64,000 bases of DNA from contig NZ_JAKIKQ010000019.1 in the NCBI RefSeq assembly GCF_023284045.1, positions 27,820 through 91,819 on the forward strand. Direction: 5' to 3'. Positions 42,757 through 51,681 of the stretch are shown here, piece after piece (positions within the stretch are counted from its first letter, which is position 1; each line of letters opens with the position of its first letter). Under the pieces are notes generated by a model, which saw nothing but the letters and a program-made list of their open reading frames with translations, had not been told where the DNA came from and made no database searches. The DNA is from Shewanella kaireitica (GTDB lineage: Bacteria; Pseudomonadota; Gammaproteobacteria; Enterobacterales; Shewanellaceae). Position numbers and translations under genes: made by a program.

Positions 42757-45327
42757 ATGACTAACAATAAATTTATCCAGCATTTAGATGTCGCTATGCT
42801 AACAAAGCCGAAATTTAGCTTACTGGTATCGGCGTTGATTTTATCAAGTGTGACAGCTTGTTCCTTAAAAGAGGCTGAGCCTGTTGAACAGCGTGATGCC
42901 TCTGTGGTGTGGCCTAAATTACAACTAGAAGTGCAGCCAAATGCGGAGATGGAGCAAAAAATTGCGACAATGGTCAGTGGGATGACCTTGAAGCAAAAAG
43001 TGGCACAGATGATCCAGCCTGAGATCCGCGATATTACCGTAGAGGATATGCGCACTTATGGCTTTGGTTCTTACCTTAATGGCGGCGGTGCTTTTCCTAA
43101 CGATGATAAGCATGCCACGCCAAGTGATTGGATAGCATTGGCTGAGGCTATGTACCAAGCATCGGTTGATGACTCTATTGATGGCTCTACAATTCCGACA
43201 ATGTGGGGCACCGACGCCGTGCACGGACATAATAATGTAATAGGGGCGACGCTATTCCCACACAATATTGGTCTTGGAGCAGCTAACAACCCAGAACTCA
43301 TTGAACAGATTGCGGCTATCACAGCTAAAGAGGTGATGGTAACGGGTATTGATTGGGTGTTTGCTCCAACGGTAGCAGTGGTTCGTGATGACAGATGGGG
43401 ACGTACCTATGAGGGTTACTCTGAAGACCCTGAAATTGTTGGTGCTTATGCCGCCTCTATTGTAAGAGGGCTGCAAGGCGCCGCAGATGAAGACTTTCTT
43501 GGCGATGAAAGAGTGATATCAACGGTAAAGCATTTCGTAGGCGATGGCGGCACGGTTGATGGTATCGATCAAGGCGATAATATTGCAACGGAGCAAGCGC
43601 TATTTGATTTGCATGCCCAAGGCTATGTCAGTGGGCTCTCTGTAGGTGCACAAACTGTAATGGCATCTTTTAATAGTTGGAATGGGGTTAAAAATCACGG
43701 TAACAAATATCTGCTAACCGATGTGCTTAAAGAGCAGATGGGTTTTGACGGCTTTGTGGTTGGCGATTGGAATGGTCATGGTCAAATCCCTGGTTGCAGT
43801 AATGATAATTGCCCACAAACTATTAATGCAGGGCTTGATGTTTATATGGTGCCTACGGCAGCCTGGAAACCGCTTTTTGAAAATACCGTTGACCAAGTCG
43901 AGAGCGGCGAGATCCCAATGGCGAGAGTAGATGATGCTGTAACGCGCATACTTAGAGTCAAAATGCGTGCGGGTCTATTTGATAAGCCAAGTCCTGCAAA
44001 GCGAACATTGTCAGGTAAAACTGAACTTATTGGTGCTAAAGAGCACCGAGAAGTTGCAAAGCAAGCAGTTAGAGAGTCTTTGGTTCTACTGAAAAATAAC
44101 GACAACATTTTGCCGTTGTCACCCAAACAAACAGTACTTGTTGCTGGTGATGCTGCTGACAATATCGGTAAGCAATCTGGTGGTTGGACAATTACTTGGC
44201 AAGGCACCAATAACACCAATGCAGATTTTCCTGGTGGCAGCTCAATCTATGATGGGATTAAAGCTCAAGTAGAAGGCGCCGGCGGAAAAACCATTCTTAA
44301 TGTTTCTGGGGATTATGCGGTTAAACCTGATGTGGCAATCGTGGTTTTTGGTGAAGAGCCCTATGCGGAAGGCAACGGCGACATAGATAACTTGGAGTAT
44401 CAACGCGGTAATAAACGTGATTTAGCCTTATTGCAAAAGCTGAAGGCGCAAGGTGTCCCAGTTGTCGCGGTGTTTATCAGTGGTAGACCTATGTGGGTTA
44501 ACGCTGAGTTAAATGCGTCAAATGCTTTTGTCGCGGCTTGGCTGCCAGGTAGCGAGGGTGAGGCCGTTGCAGATGTGATATTTACTGACGTTGATAATCA
44601 AGTGCAGTTTGATATGACTGGCAAGCTGTCTTTTTCATGGCCAAACAGTCCAACACAAACAGTAGTCAATCGCTTTGACGATGACTACCTGCCGCTATTT
44701 CCTTATGGCTTTGGTTTAAGCTACGGCGATGAAACTGAACTCGAATTGTTGGGTGAAGTCGCTGAGCTGAGTAATGATGAGTCGCAAAGTGTTGCCATTT
44801 TCACTCGCTCAGTACAAGCACCCTGGGTGATGTCGATTGGCAGTGATAACGAGCAGGTAGCAGCGACTAGCAGTGTGCTACAGGGCGAAATGGTCTATTT
44901 GCGTACAGTCGATAAAGTGGTGCAGGAAGATGCAAGGCGAATCGAGTTTAATGGTAAAGGTGCAGGTTTTGTTCGGTTTACTAGTAATTTCCCAAGAGAT
45001 CTAAGAGCCGCAGTTGAATCTAACTCAGCGCTGTCTTTTGCGGTAAAACTCGATAGTGAATTGAGCGACGAAGTCTATATCTTTATGGGCTGTGATATCC
45101 AATGTGGTAAGCCGCTGAATATCACCTCAACACTGTCTGAATTACCTAAGAATAGCTGGCAAACCATCAGTATTGATTTGAAGTGCTTTAGCGACACCGG
45201 GGTGGACTTTTCGAGGGTCAACTCACCATTCTCACTGTCAACGCAGGGGAAGTTAACGCTGAGTATTGCTGATATCGCCTTGCTGCCGCAAGCTGACAAT
45301 CAACAAGCGAGTATTGATTGTCAGTGA
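42757..45327 (+). CDS. glycoside hydrolase family 3 exo-beta-glucanase lipoprotein (ExoP/BglX-like)
   Basis: An 856-residue lipoprotein with its lipobox at SVTAC (C35). The two GH3 domains are present: IPTMWGTDAVHGHNNVIGATLFPHN (~146-170), KHFVGDGGTVDGIDQGD (~258-274), the nucleophile D337 in FVVGDWNG, then GWTITWQG and GDIDNLEYQRGNK of the second domain. The C-terminal ~160 residues form the extra beta domain seen in marine ExoP-type exo-1,3/1,4-beta-glucanases, ending in a short pair of cysteines (CDIQCG). It would release glucose from the ends of beta-glucan chains at the outer membrane or in the periplasm. It lies 61 bp after the MFS gene and before the GH16 gene. Confidence 0.9.
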   Translation: MTNNKFIQHLDVAMLTKPKFSLLVSALILSSVTACSLKEAEPVEQRDASVVWPKLQLEVQPNAEMEQKIATMVSGMTLKQKVAQMIQPEIRDITVEDMRTYGFGSYLNGGGAFPNDDKHATPSDWIALAEAMYQASVDDSIDGSTIPTMWGTDAVHGHNNVIGATLFPHNIGLGAANNPELIEQIAAITAKEVMVTGIDWVFAPTVAVVRDDRWGRTYEGYSEDPEIVGAYAASIVRGLQGAADEDFLGDERVISTVKHFVGDGGTVDGIDQGDNIATEQALFDLHAQGYVSGLSVGAQTVMASFNSWNGVKNHGNKYLLTDVLKEQMGFDGFVVGDWNGHGQIPGCSNDNCPQTINAGLDVYMVPTAAWKPLFENTVDQVESGEIPMARVDDAVTRILRVKMRAGLFDKPSPAKRTLSGKTELIGAKEHREVAKQAVRESLVLLKNNDNILPLSPKQTVLVAGDAADNIGKQSGGWTITWQGTNNTNADFPGGSSIYDGIKAQVEGAGGKTILNVSGDYAVKPDVAIVVFGEEPYAEGNGDIDNLEYQRGNKRDLALLQKLKAQGVPVVAVFISGRPMWVNAELNASNAFVAAWLPGSEGEAVADVIFTDVDNQVQFDMTGKLSFSWPNSPTQTVVNRFDDDYLPLFPYGFGLSYGDETELELLGEVAELSNDESQSVAIFTRSVQAPWVMSIGSDNEQVAATSSVLQGEMVYLRTVDKVVQEDARRIEFNGKGAGFVRFTSNFPRDLRAAVESNSALSFAVKLDSELSDEVYIFMGCDIQCGKPLNITSTLSELPKNSWQTISIDLKCFSDTGVDFSRVNSPFSLSTQGKLTLSIADIALLPQADNQQASIDCQ

Positions 45328-45340
45328 TTTGAGCCAGATA

Positions 45341-45366
45341 AGCCACCTTCTTGCAAGAGGGTGGCT
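45341..45366 (+). terminator. hairpin between GH3 and GH16 genes
   Basis: AGCCACCTTC and GAGGGTGGCT pair (one G-T) around a six-base loop, 13 bp after the GH3 stop. The tail ACTATCTAAATTTTT has T only after a gap, so termination may be partial. Confidence 0.5.
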
Positions 45367-45401
45367 ACTATCTAAATTTTTAAATATTGAGATGATTAAC
45401 T

Positions 45402-46478
45402 TTGCCACTATTTCTACTTAACAAAGGTTGTTCTCCGCTGGGTAATTTGCTGGCTCGTTTGTGTGTAATGGTAGCTTCTGTACTGATAGTTGCAGGGTGT
45501 CATTCGCAGCCTAAATTTGATGATAAAGGTTGGCAGCTTATATGGAATGATGAGTTTGATGGCACTTCAATTGATTTAAGTAAATGGGGCCATGAAGTTA
45601 ATTGCTACGGCGGCGGTAACTCTGAAGCGCAGTGCTATACCGCGAATGCCAGAAATAGCTATGTCGCAGATGGTTCATTGCATATTGTTGCGATAAAAGA
45701 GCAATACAGCGGACCGGCTGATAAAGATGACCATCCAGATTATTCCGCTGATGATAAATCAGTGACCAAAGATTACACCTCTGCCAGATTGCGAACGCTC
45801 GGTAAGGGAGATTGGCGCTACGGTCGCTTTGAAGTTCGAGCCAAGTTTCCAAAAGGACAAGGAACTTGGGGAGCAGCTTGGATGTTGCCAACGGACTGGG
45901 TTTATGGCGAGTGGGCCAGCTCTGGTGAGATTGATATCGTCGAAGCAGTAAACCTTGGTACTGTTTCTGATGAATATCCCGCGAGTCACAAACAGGCCCA
46001 GGAAACGTTGCTTGAAACCCGAATTCACGGCACGCTGCATTACGGTAAAGAGTGGCCTGATAATGTTTATTCTGGCCAGTCTTACCGCTTAGATGGTAAT
46101 GAAAACCCAGCTGATGGATTTCATGTTTATGCTATTGAATGGCAACAGGGTGAGATCCGTTGGTACATGGATGGTAAGCATTACGCCACGCAAACAGCGA
46201 AGGGGTGGTATAGCGAATCGGTTACTGGAGAGCTAGCTGAAAATGATGCGCCTTTTAATCAGCGCTTTCACTTTATTGTTAACTTGGCTGTAGGTGGTGA
46301 TTGGGCGGGCAAGGTCAATGAGAAGGGGATAGACGCGTCTGTATTCCCACAAACTCTTGAAATTGACTATGTGCGTGTATATCGCTGTACTAAAGCCATT
46401 GAAACGGATGAAGGCTGCGCCAATGTTCAAGCGGATGCTGTGATGGTAGAGGGTAAGCTTGATGATCACGAATTTTAA
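45402..46478 (+). CDS. glycoside hydrolase family 16 endo-beta-1,3-glucanase (laminarinase-like) lipoprotein
   Basis: A GH16 enzyme of up to 358 residues. The lipobox VAGC lies near residue 33, so it is probably anchored in the outer membrane. The catalytic motif GEIDIVEA (E-x-D-x-x-E) at ~170-177 marks the two active-site glutamates. WGHEVNCYGGGNSEAQCYT near residue 62 and FHFIVNLAVGGDW near residue 288 fit the laminarinase subfamily. It would cut beta-1,3- or mixed-linkage glucan into oligosaccharides for the TonB receptor. The start is uncertain: the frame opens at a TTG (45402) with GAGA upstream, and the first in-frame ATG would leave a signal peptide without basic residues. It is downstream of the GH3 gene. 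Confidence 0.88.
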   Translation: MPLFLLNKGCSPLGNLLARLCVMVASVLIVAGCHSQPKFDDKGWQLIWNDEFDGTSIDLSKWGHEVNCYGGGNSEAQCYTANARNSYVADGSLHIVAIKEQYSGPADKDDHPDYSADDKSVTKDYTSARLRTLGKGDWRYGRFEVRAKFPKGQGTWGAAWMLPTDWVYGEWASSGEIDIVEAVNLGTVSDEYPASHKQAQETLLETRIHGTLHYGKEWPDNVYSGQSYRLDGNENPADGFHVYAIEWQQGEIRWYMDGKHYATQTAKGWYSESVTGELAENDAPFNQRFHFIVNLAVGGDWAGKVNEKGIDASVFPQTLEIDYVRVYRCTKAIETDEGCANVQADAVMVEGKLDDHEF

Positions 46479-46667
46479 ATGCAAGTGAAGATGCTCTTTA
46501 GGGATGGATTGGATTGAATACGATTGCAACATAACGCTAATACTATTTTTGTGTCAGCGAGTGGCTTAGTATCTTTTAGACCTAAACTGCGTAATTGGTT
46601 ATTAATTTTTGCTTAAAGTCAGTGGCATAATGGTCAGCTAGCCATATTTGTATAGAGAGAGAGTACT

Positions 46668-47495
46668 TTGAGCCAGATTAAGACACAGACATCTGCAAAC
46701 ACCGATAACGTTATTGGCTTTGAGCCTGATTGGTTAGCCGCAATCGTTGATATAGCCGTTGATGCAGGTGATGCGATTATGACGGTTTATGCGACAGATG
46801 ATTATGAGGTTGATGTTAAAACTGACGATAGCCCGGTTACAGCTGCAGATCTTGCAAGTCATAACGTGATTGTGGCGGCGCTAGATAAGTTAACGCCCAA
46901 TATTCCAGTGATGTCTGAAGAGTCGACGACATTAGCGTGGGAAGAGAGAAAGCTTTGGCAATCGTACTGGTTAATCGATCCACTCGATGGCACTAAAGAG
47001 TTTATTAAGCGAAATGGCGAGTTTACCGTCAACATTGCTTTTATTCATCAAGGTCGTGCAGTTGCTGGCGTGGTTTACGCTCCGGTTTTGGATAAATGCT
47101 ATTTCGGCAGCCATACAGCAGGCGCTTGGTTGAAGCATGCCGGTGTAGAGCAAGCTTTAGTTAAAAAATCATTTGAAAATAAAGCAGTACCTAGGGTTGT
47201 CGGAAGTCGTTCTCATATCAGCCCAGGTTTACAGAGCTACCTAGAGGTGCTGGGTGAACATGAAATGAAGAGTGTAGGCAGTTCACTTAAATTTTGTCTG
47301 TTGGCTGAAGGTGAAGCTGATATATACCCAAGACTAGGTCTCACCAGTGAATGGGATACAGCTGCAGCGCAGGCTGTGTTAGAAAGTGCAGGTGGCAAAG
47401 TGCTGCAATATGGCAGTGAAGCTGCTCTTGATTACAATCAAAAGTCAGATATTTTGAATCCATATTTCATTGCTTACGCCCCTCATTGGCAGTGA
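46668..47495 (+). CDS. cysQ: 3'(2'),5'-bisphosphate nucleotidase (CysQ)
   Basis: A cytoplasmic magnesium-dependent phosphatase of the inositol-monophosphatase superfamily, which removes the 3'-phosphate of PAP, a by-product of sulfate assimilation. Metal-binding blocks are clear: MSEESTT (~86-92), LIDPLDGTKEFIKRNGEFTVNIA (~105-127) and SEWDTAAAQAVLE (~226-238). DPLDGTKEFI and the LKFCLLAEGEADIYPR block favour CysQ over SuhB. The length of 275 exceeds E. coli CysQ (246) because of a polar N-terminal extension of about 20. The likely start is a TTG at 46668, with a GAGAGAG site six bases before it. There is no link to the glucan genes other than position. Confidence 0.88.
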   Translation: MSQIKTQTSANTDNVIGFEPDWLAAIVDIAVDAGDAIMTVYATDDYEVDVKTDDSPVTAADLASHNVIVAALDKLTPNIPVMSEESTTLAWEERKLWQSYWLIDPLDGTKEFIKRNGEFTVNIAFIHQGRAVAGVVYAPVLDKCYFGSHTAGAWLKHAGVEQALVKKSFENKAVPRVVGSRSHISPGLQSYLEVLGEHEMKSVGSSLKFCLLAEGEADIYPRLGLTSEWDTAAAQAVLESAGGKVLQYGSEAALDYNQKSDILNPYFIAYAPHWQ

Positions 47496-47585
47496 GCAAG
47501 AAGGTTTAATTGGTATCTTGTATGAGCTTGGTGCCTCAATAATATAACTAGAAAAATGATCAATATGATTATGGGAGAGGCTTAA

Positions 47586-48491
47586 ATGTTACGGATTGGC
47601 ATCGATCTTGGTGGAACAAAAATAGAGTTAGTTGCATTAAGTAGCGAAGGTGAAGAGCTTTTTCGTAAACGTGTACCGACTCCTCGGGAATATGTGGCGA
47701 CATTAGATGCAATAGAATCGTTAGTCAATGAAGCAGAGTCTTTGCTTAATGACAAAGGCACTGTTGGCGTTGGGATCCCTGGCGTTGTCTCTCCGTACTC
47801 TGGTCTAGTTAAGAATGCCAATTCAACTTGGATTAATGGCCATCCTCTGGATATTGATTTGGGTAAACGACTTAATCGAGAAGTTAGAGTCGCCAATGAC
47901 GCTAACTGTTTTGCCGTTTCAGAAGCGGTCGACGGTGCAGCTGCGGGCAAAGGGGTGGTGTTTGGTGTGATTATCGGAACTGGCTGCGGCGCTGGCCTTG
48001 CGATAAACGGCAAAGTACATGGCGGCGGAAACGGTATTGGTGGAGAGTGGGGACATAACCCTCTGCCTTGGATGACGGCTGATGAGTTCAATTCAACTGA
48101 ATGTTTTTGTGGCAATCAAGACTGTATTGAGACCTTTATCTCTGGTACTGGCTTTGTACGCGACTACAAGCAAGCTGGTGGTGATGCACCAAGTGGTATT
48201 GAGATCGCTCAGCGAATGGAGCGGGGTGAGCTGCTTGCTACAGAGGCGTTTGAGCGATATATCGACAGACTCGCTCGTTCACTTGCTCACGTGATTAATA
48301 TTCTTGATCCTGATGTCATTGTCTTGGGTGGTGGAGTGTCAAATATTGAAGCTATCTATCCGCTGCTGCCAAGTATCTTGCCAAAGTATGTGCTCGGCGG
48401 AGAATGTCGCACACCTGTGGTACAAAATATTTATGGTGGCTCCTCGGGAGTGCGCGGCGCCGCTTGGTTGTGGAGTAAAAACGAAGCTTAA
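47586..48491 (+). CDS. mak: fructokinase (Mak), ROK family
   Basis: A 301-residue ROK-family sugar kinase. The phosphate-binding loop is IGIDLGGTKIE (4-14), the catalytic aspartate is in VANDANCFA (~101-109), the ROK signature spans IIGTGCGAGLA to GGEWGHNPLPW (~135-163), and the structural zinc motif is CFCGNQDC (~173-180). Long identical stretches remembered from E. coli Mak (GIPGVVSPYSGLVKNANSTW, ILDPDVIVLGGG, SSGVRGAAWLW) support this name over NagK or glucokinase. It phosphorylates fructose and, less well, glucose and mannose. GGGAGAGG precedes the start. It may handle sugars from the nearby glucan genes, but no operator of that regulon is seen before it. Confidence 0.87.
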   Translation: MLRIGIDLGGTKIELVALSSEGEELFRKRVPTPREYVATLDAIESLVNEAESLLNDKGTVGVGIPGVVSPYSGLVKNANSTWINGHPLDIDLGKRLNREVRVANDANCFAVSEAVDGAAAGKGVVFGVIIGTGCGAGLAINGKVHGGGNGIGGEWGHNPLPWMTADEFNSTECFCGNQDCIETFISGTGFVRDYKQAGGDAPSGIEIAQRMERGELLATEAFERYIDRLARSLAHVINILDPDVIVLGGGVSNIEAIYPLLPSILPKYVLGGECRTPVVQNIYGGSSGVRGAAWLWSKNEA

Positions 48492-48527
48492 CCACAGCAA
48501 TAGATAGCGGCAAGTGAATTATTATCG

Positions 48528-48562
48528 AGCCATATGATGACTTTCATTGTATGGCTTTTTTG
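48528..48562 (+). terminator. intrinsic terminator after mak
   Basis: AGCCATA and TATGGCT pair around a 15-base loop that can itself fold, followed by TTTTT. It is 37 bp after the mak stop codon. Confidence 0.75.
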
Positions 48563-48652
48563 TCTGTTTACCTAAGCGGCCTTTCTGCCATATTAGTAAC
48601 TGAAATCCATGCTAAACTTGCAGCTCTAGCATCCTTTTCTGAGTTTTATTAC

Positions 48653-49390
48653 ATGTTTTGGCTAAAGAAGATCGTTTCTCAACTATTTATGCCTGTTCCT
48701 CTGTCGATCATCCTGATCGCAGTGGCCTATCTTGTTATTCGTAATCGAAAGTTGGCTAAAAGCATTTTGTTGCTCGCTGGAGGTATGATCCTTGTACTGA
48801 GCAGCAGTATGGGCAGTAATGCATTGTTAGCCCCTTTAGAGAACCAGTACTCTGTTAACAATGAGCCGATAGGAAGCGGTTGTTTAGTCATGGTGTTAGG
48901 CAGTGGTCATGATGAAGTTGAAAACCAACCTGCTGTGCAGCAGCTATCAAATACAGGTTTAGCGAGATTGAGTGAAGGAATAAGACAATTGTCATTAGGC
49001 CAAGACTGTCAGTTAGTCGTTAGTGGATGGAGCGGCGGATTAAATACTCGCGCTCATGCTGATGTGATGTTTGATGCAGCCGTAGAGCTAGGGGTTAACC
49101 CAAACGTTATTATTAAATTTCCACTTGCAAAAGATACCATTGAAGAAGCGCAGTTTATGCAATGGGAGGTTGCAGATGCCCCCTTTAGATTAGTGACATC
49201 AGCGAGCCATATGCCGCGTTCGATGGCAATTTTTGAAAATTCAGGTTTAAATGTCACTGCCGCTCCGACAGATTTTGCCCAAAGAAAAACCTATTGGTGG
49301 TATTTTGATGCGCAAAGCTTATTATCGTCACAACGTGCAATCCATGAATATTTAGGCCTACTCTGGTTTAAATTTAAGCATGAAAATTAG
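48653..49390 (+). CDS. ElyC/YdcF-like DUF218 membrane protein
   Basis: A 245-residue inner-membrane protein with two hydrophobic segments near the N terminus (~8-27 and ~35-51) and a periplasmic DUF218 domain. Blocks typical of the family: CLVMVLGSGHDE (~76-87), SNTGLARLSEGIRQ, LVVSGWSGG (~121-129), and ITSASHMPRSMAIFENSGL-like text near residue 186 (here LVTSASHMPRS). E. coli ElyC affects peptidoglycan or common-antigen lipid carrier metabolism. The ATG at 48653 fits the family start; a longer frame from 48551 would overlap the mak terminator. It is monocistronic, followed by the first MITE copy. Confidence 0.8.
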   Translation: MFWLKKIVSQLFMPVPLSIILIAVAYLVIRNRKLAKSILLLAGGMILVLSSSMGSNALLAPLENQYSVNNEPIGSGCLVMVLGSGHDEVENQPAVQQLSNTGLARLSEGIRQLSLGQDCQLVVSGWSGGLNTRAHADVMFDAAVELGVNPNVIIKFPLAKDTIEEAQFMQWEVADAPFRLVTSASHMPRSMAIFENSGLNVTAAPTDFAQRKTYWWYFDAQSLLSSQRAIHEYLGLLWFKFKHEN

Positions 49391-49476
49391 TCAACTCTGA
49401 CGTTGGTAGCAGCGAGTTGTTTCGTCACCGAAACAAGCAATTGGCTTATACAGCTGATTAATCACCTTTAAATCAA

Positions 49477-49772
49477 CTAAGGTCTGTTGAACTTTCGAGC
49501 TTAGTTTTTGTTCGATTCTTTACCGTAAGGAATAATGCTTCTAGCGTAAGGCTTGAGCGATGAGACTTAGCCAGCTAAGTGAAGAGTTCATAACGCATTC
49601 TAGTCATAAAAGAATAGAAGCAATGAAACGAATCCAAAGGACAGCATTTCTTGGCCATTTTTTCTGCGTTAAAGGCTCTTTGTGGAGAATGACTACACTA
49701 CATAGCCTCTGCCTTGCTAAAATGGCCAATAAATTGCTGCAAAAACAACCATGAAAGATCAACAGACCCTAA
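49477..49772. mobile_element. MITE-like element, copy 1
   Basis: A 296-bp sequence bounded by imperfect inverted repeats: CTAAGGTCTGTTGAACTTTC at the left and GAAAGATCAACAGACCCTAA at the right. Inside are further inverted repeats, including a GCTTCTA...TAGAAGC pair and GGCCATTTT...AAAATGGCC. It is homologous along its length to copy 2 at 55378-55646, with scattered differences and an extra ~25 bp. No transposase is encoded; a 64-codon frame inside is not a credible gene. Similar short repeats are common in Shewanella-type genomes. The right end overlaps the start of the following gene. It fills the gap from 49391 to 49750. Confidence 0.8.
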
Positions 49773-50476
49773 TAGTAGAGTGCATTTTGGAACAGTCGAA
49801 TTTACAAACATTGCTCATCAAGTCCCCCAACAAACGTAATGGATTGACGCTAACTTTCATCGGTATCATTGGTGTTGTTGTTGGAATTGGACTTTTCCTT
49901 GCCGGCAGCCATCTATTTGCGCCAGGTATCATCTGTTTTGCATTCGGTGCTATTGCCGCAGTACTCGGCGTTTCTAAGTTGGTAGAGCCCGAGGTTACAA
50001 TGAGTATTGATCCTCAGGGAATACGCTATTTTCATCGCCGCGGTGAGGTTCAGGTCGATTGGGGGAATATTCAGCGCCTTGATCAACCTCGAGTCACTCA
50101 AGGGCTTGAAACCATCACTTTGCCCTATATTGGTATTAAGTTAAAAACAGTGGGACCAGTATTAGATTGTATTTCACTGCGATTAGCTTCTGGCTTACTG
50201 ACTGAGCAAAGGCCGTTGCTGATGACGGTATCAGCCCAAGATGAGGACCTATCAACATTAGAAAATCAAATGAGTGCAGAGTTCACCCCATTTATTGAAG
50301 ATGACAGCCGCTATAAAGGCGTGCTTGCGATGTTTGGCCATCGATGCCGCATACTGGGTAACCACTTAGGCTACCACTTGTATATTGCCACTGATGCATT
50401 AGATAGGCCTGCTGAAGAGTTTGTTTCATTACTGAGGCGTTATCAGCGTCAAGCAATAATGGAGAACGATGAATAA
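49751..50476 (+). CDS. DUF2982-like membrane protein of unknown function
   Basis: A 241-residue protein with two adjacent hydrophobic segments (~32-52 and ~56-75: LTLTFIGIIGVVVGIGLFLAG, ICFAFGAIAAVLGVSKLV) followed by a PH-domain-like region (MSIDPQGIRYFHRRGEVQVDWGNIQRLD at ~84-112). The C-terminal part is charged. It resembles the DUF2982 family of Shewanella and Vibrio, of unknown function. The first ATG (49751) and the next six or so codons lie in the right inverted repeat of the MITE, and no ribosome site is seen there. A TTG twelve codons later (49787), after GAG, could be the original start. It is convergent with the bactofilin gene. Confidence 0.65.
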   Translation: MKDQQTLIVECILEQSNLQTLLIKSPNKRNGLTLTFIGIIGVVVGIGLFLAGSHLFAPGIICFAFGAIAAVLGVSKLVEPEVTMSIDPQGIRYFHRRGEVQVDWGNIQRLDQPRVTQGLETITLPYIGIKLKTVGPVLDCISLRLASGLLTEQRPLLMTVSAQDEDLSTLENQMSAEFTPFIEDDSRYKGVLAMFGHRCRILGNHLGYHLYIATDALDRPAEEFVSLLRRYQRQAIMENDE

Positions 50477-50486
50477 GATTTGAAGA

Positions 50487-50514
50487 GCTAAGTTTATCAA
50501 GTGATAAACTTAGC
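50487..50514. terminator. strong hairpin between the convergent DUF2982-like and bactofilin genes
   Basis: A perfect 13-bp stem (GCTAAGTTTATCA / TGATAAACTTAGC) with a two-base loop. No T-run follows on either strand, so it may terminate weakly or stabilise transcript ends from both sides. Confidence 0.55.
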
Positions 50515-50542
50515 TTAGGTCATTACTCGTCTAAACAAAGCG

Positions 50543-50962
50543 TTAGCCGTTAGCCGTTAGCTGCGCATCTTCAATTTGTTCTGTGTTAGTGGTGTCGAGT
50601 TTTTCTTTCGAAGATGCCGGTAGAAAGGCGATGTCGTCACGGACACGCATTCCAATAAATTGACCACCTTCAAAAATTTCCATTGATTGACAGGTGACTT
50701 CGCCGTCAACAATACCGGTACTGGTTATATTGAGTTTATTGCAATGCAATTTTCCGCGGAACGTGCCTGAGACTCTTAGTTCTTGGCAATTCAACACGCC
50801 GTCAATAAGACCATCCTGTTCAATAGTCATGTTGTTTGTTGATTGGATGTCACCATAAAGCTCACCGGAGACTAATGCCTCAGCAGTGAATTCGCTCTCA
50901 CCTGTTAGCTTGGTTCCTTGGGCAATAAAAGTGAGCCCACCGCTTTTCTTTCTTTTAAACAT
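50543..50962 (-). CDS. bactofilin
   Basis: A 139-residue cytoskeletal protein that polymerises without nucleotide into filaments near the membrane. The bactofilin (DUF583) beta-helix core covers ~10-110 with its repeating V/I-x-G-x pattern (GELYGDIQSTNNMTIEQDG, GVLNCQELRVSGTFRGKLHCNKLNI, GIVDGEVTCQSMEIFEGG). The start MFKRKKSGGLTFIAQGTKL is typical; the basic N terminus often binds membrane. The ATG at 50962 is preferred over a TTG at 50983 by this similarity. The C-terminal ~25 residues are acidic and end in a TTAGCCG triplicate at the DNA level (50541-50562), which shapes the last codons and the stop. It is monocistronic. Confidence 0.85.
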   Translation of the reverse strand: MFKRKKSGGLTFIAQGTKLTGESEFTAEALVSGELYGDIQSTNNMTIEQDGLIDGVLNCQELRVSGTFRGKLHCNKLNITSTGIVDGEVTCQSMEIFEGGQFIGMRVRDDIAFLPASSKEKLDTTNTEQIEDAQLTANG

Positions 50963-51148
50963 AAATGCGTCGCTATTAGTCAAGGTAGCTTGATGTTACC
51001 TTGAAAAAAAGCAATTAAAAACCACTTATATTTGGCGCTTGATGTCATTATTTTGGCAATGAATCGATTGAGAAGAGTCAGGCTTAAGGCTTAAATAAAG
51101 TAGCTTATTGATAGTAAAAAATTTTAATACGAAAAATACGATGGTTAA

Positions 51149-51625
51149 TCACAGCTTTATCAGTATTGCGTCGGACGGGCAGGGAGCAACACAAGCACCA
51201 CAACCTGTGCATGCTTCCGTATCAATGACTGGCTGAGGCGCTTTACCAACCGCCATGGTAAAGCTAATAGCTCTTTCATCACAAGCATCCTTGCAGCTTT
51301 GGCACCATATGCCTTGATACGCCATACAAGTATTTTGAATTGAGGCTGCAATAGCCCATGGAGCCTCATCGGTTTGAATAAATAAAGGCTCGGGGCATGC
51401 CTCTACACACTTTTTACAAAAGGTGCATTCATCAATGCTAAAGTCGACCTCAGGAAAGCCACCGTCGCCTTTAATAATTATGTTAGTTTCACATGCCGAA
51501 ATGCACTTGTCACAACGAGTGCATTCATCGGTAAACGCAATATCCCCCTTTACCCAAGGCAGATGAACAGCATCACTTTTTTTACGGCTAAATAGACGAC
51601 GTCGACTTTGATTGATGCTGCTCAT
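51149..51625 (-). CDS. napF: NapF-type ferredoxin, orphan
   Basis: A 158-residue cytoplasmic iron-sulfur protein. Three 4Fe-4S motifs of the CxxCxxCxxxC type are visible: CTRCDKCISAC (~36-46), CTFCKKCVEAC (~67-77), and CTGCGACVAPC (~139-149), with an extra cysteine set WCQSCKDAC (~107-115). The basic start SRRRLFSRK is typical of NapF, which supports assembly or iron-sulfur loading of the periplasmic nitrate reductase NapA. No other nap gene is in the window, so the name rests on family similarity. It follows galE on the minus strand with a gap of 56 bp, possibly in one transcript. Confidence 0.8.
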   Translation of the reverse strand: MSSINQSRRRLFSRKKSDAVHLPWVKGDIAFTDECTRCDKCISACETNIIIKGDGGFPEVDFSIDECTFCKKCVEACPEPLFIQTDEAPWAIAASIQNTCMAYQGIWCQSCKDACDERAISFTMAVGKAPQPVIDTEACTGCGACVAPCPSDAILIKL

Positions 51626-51681
51626 GACTTTTACTCTTGGTTAAACGATATTTAACTAATGCTAAAAATGACTTTTGACTT

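Noticed and set aside
49560..49754. 64-codon frame inside MITE copy 1
   Set aside because: It follows the element's inverted repeats and is broken in copy 2; not a conserved protein.
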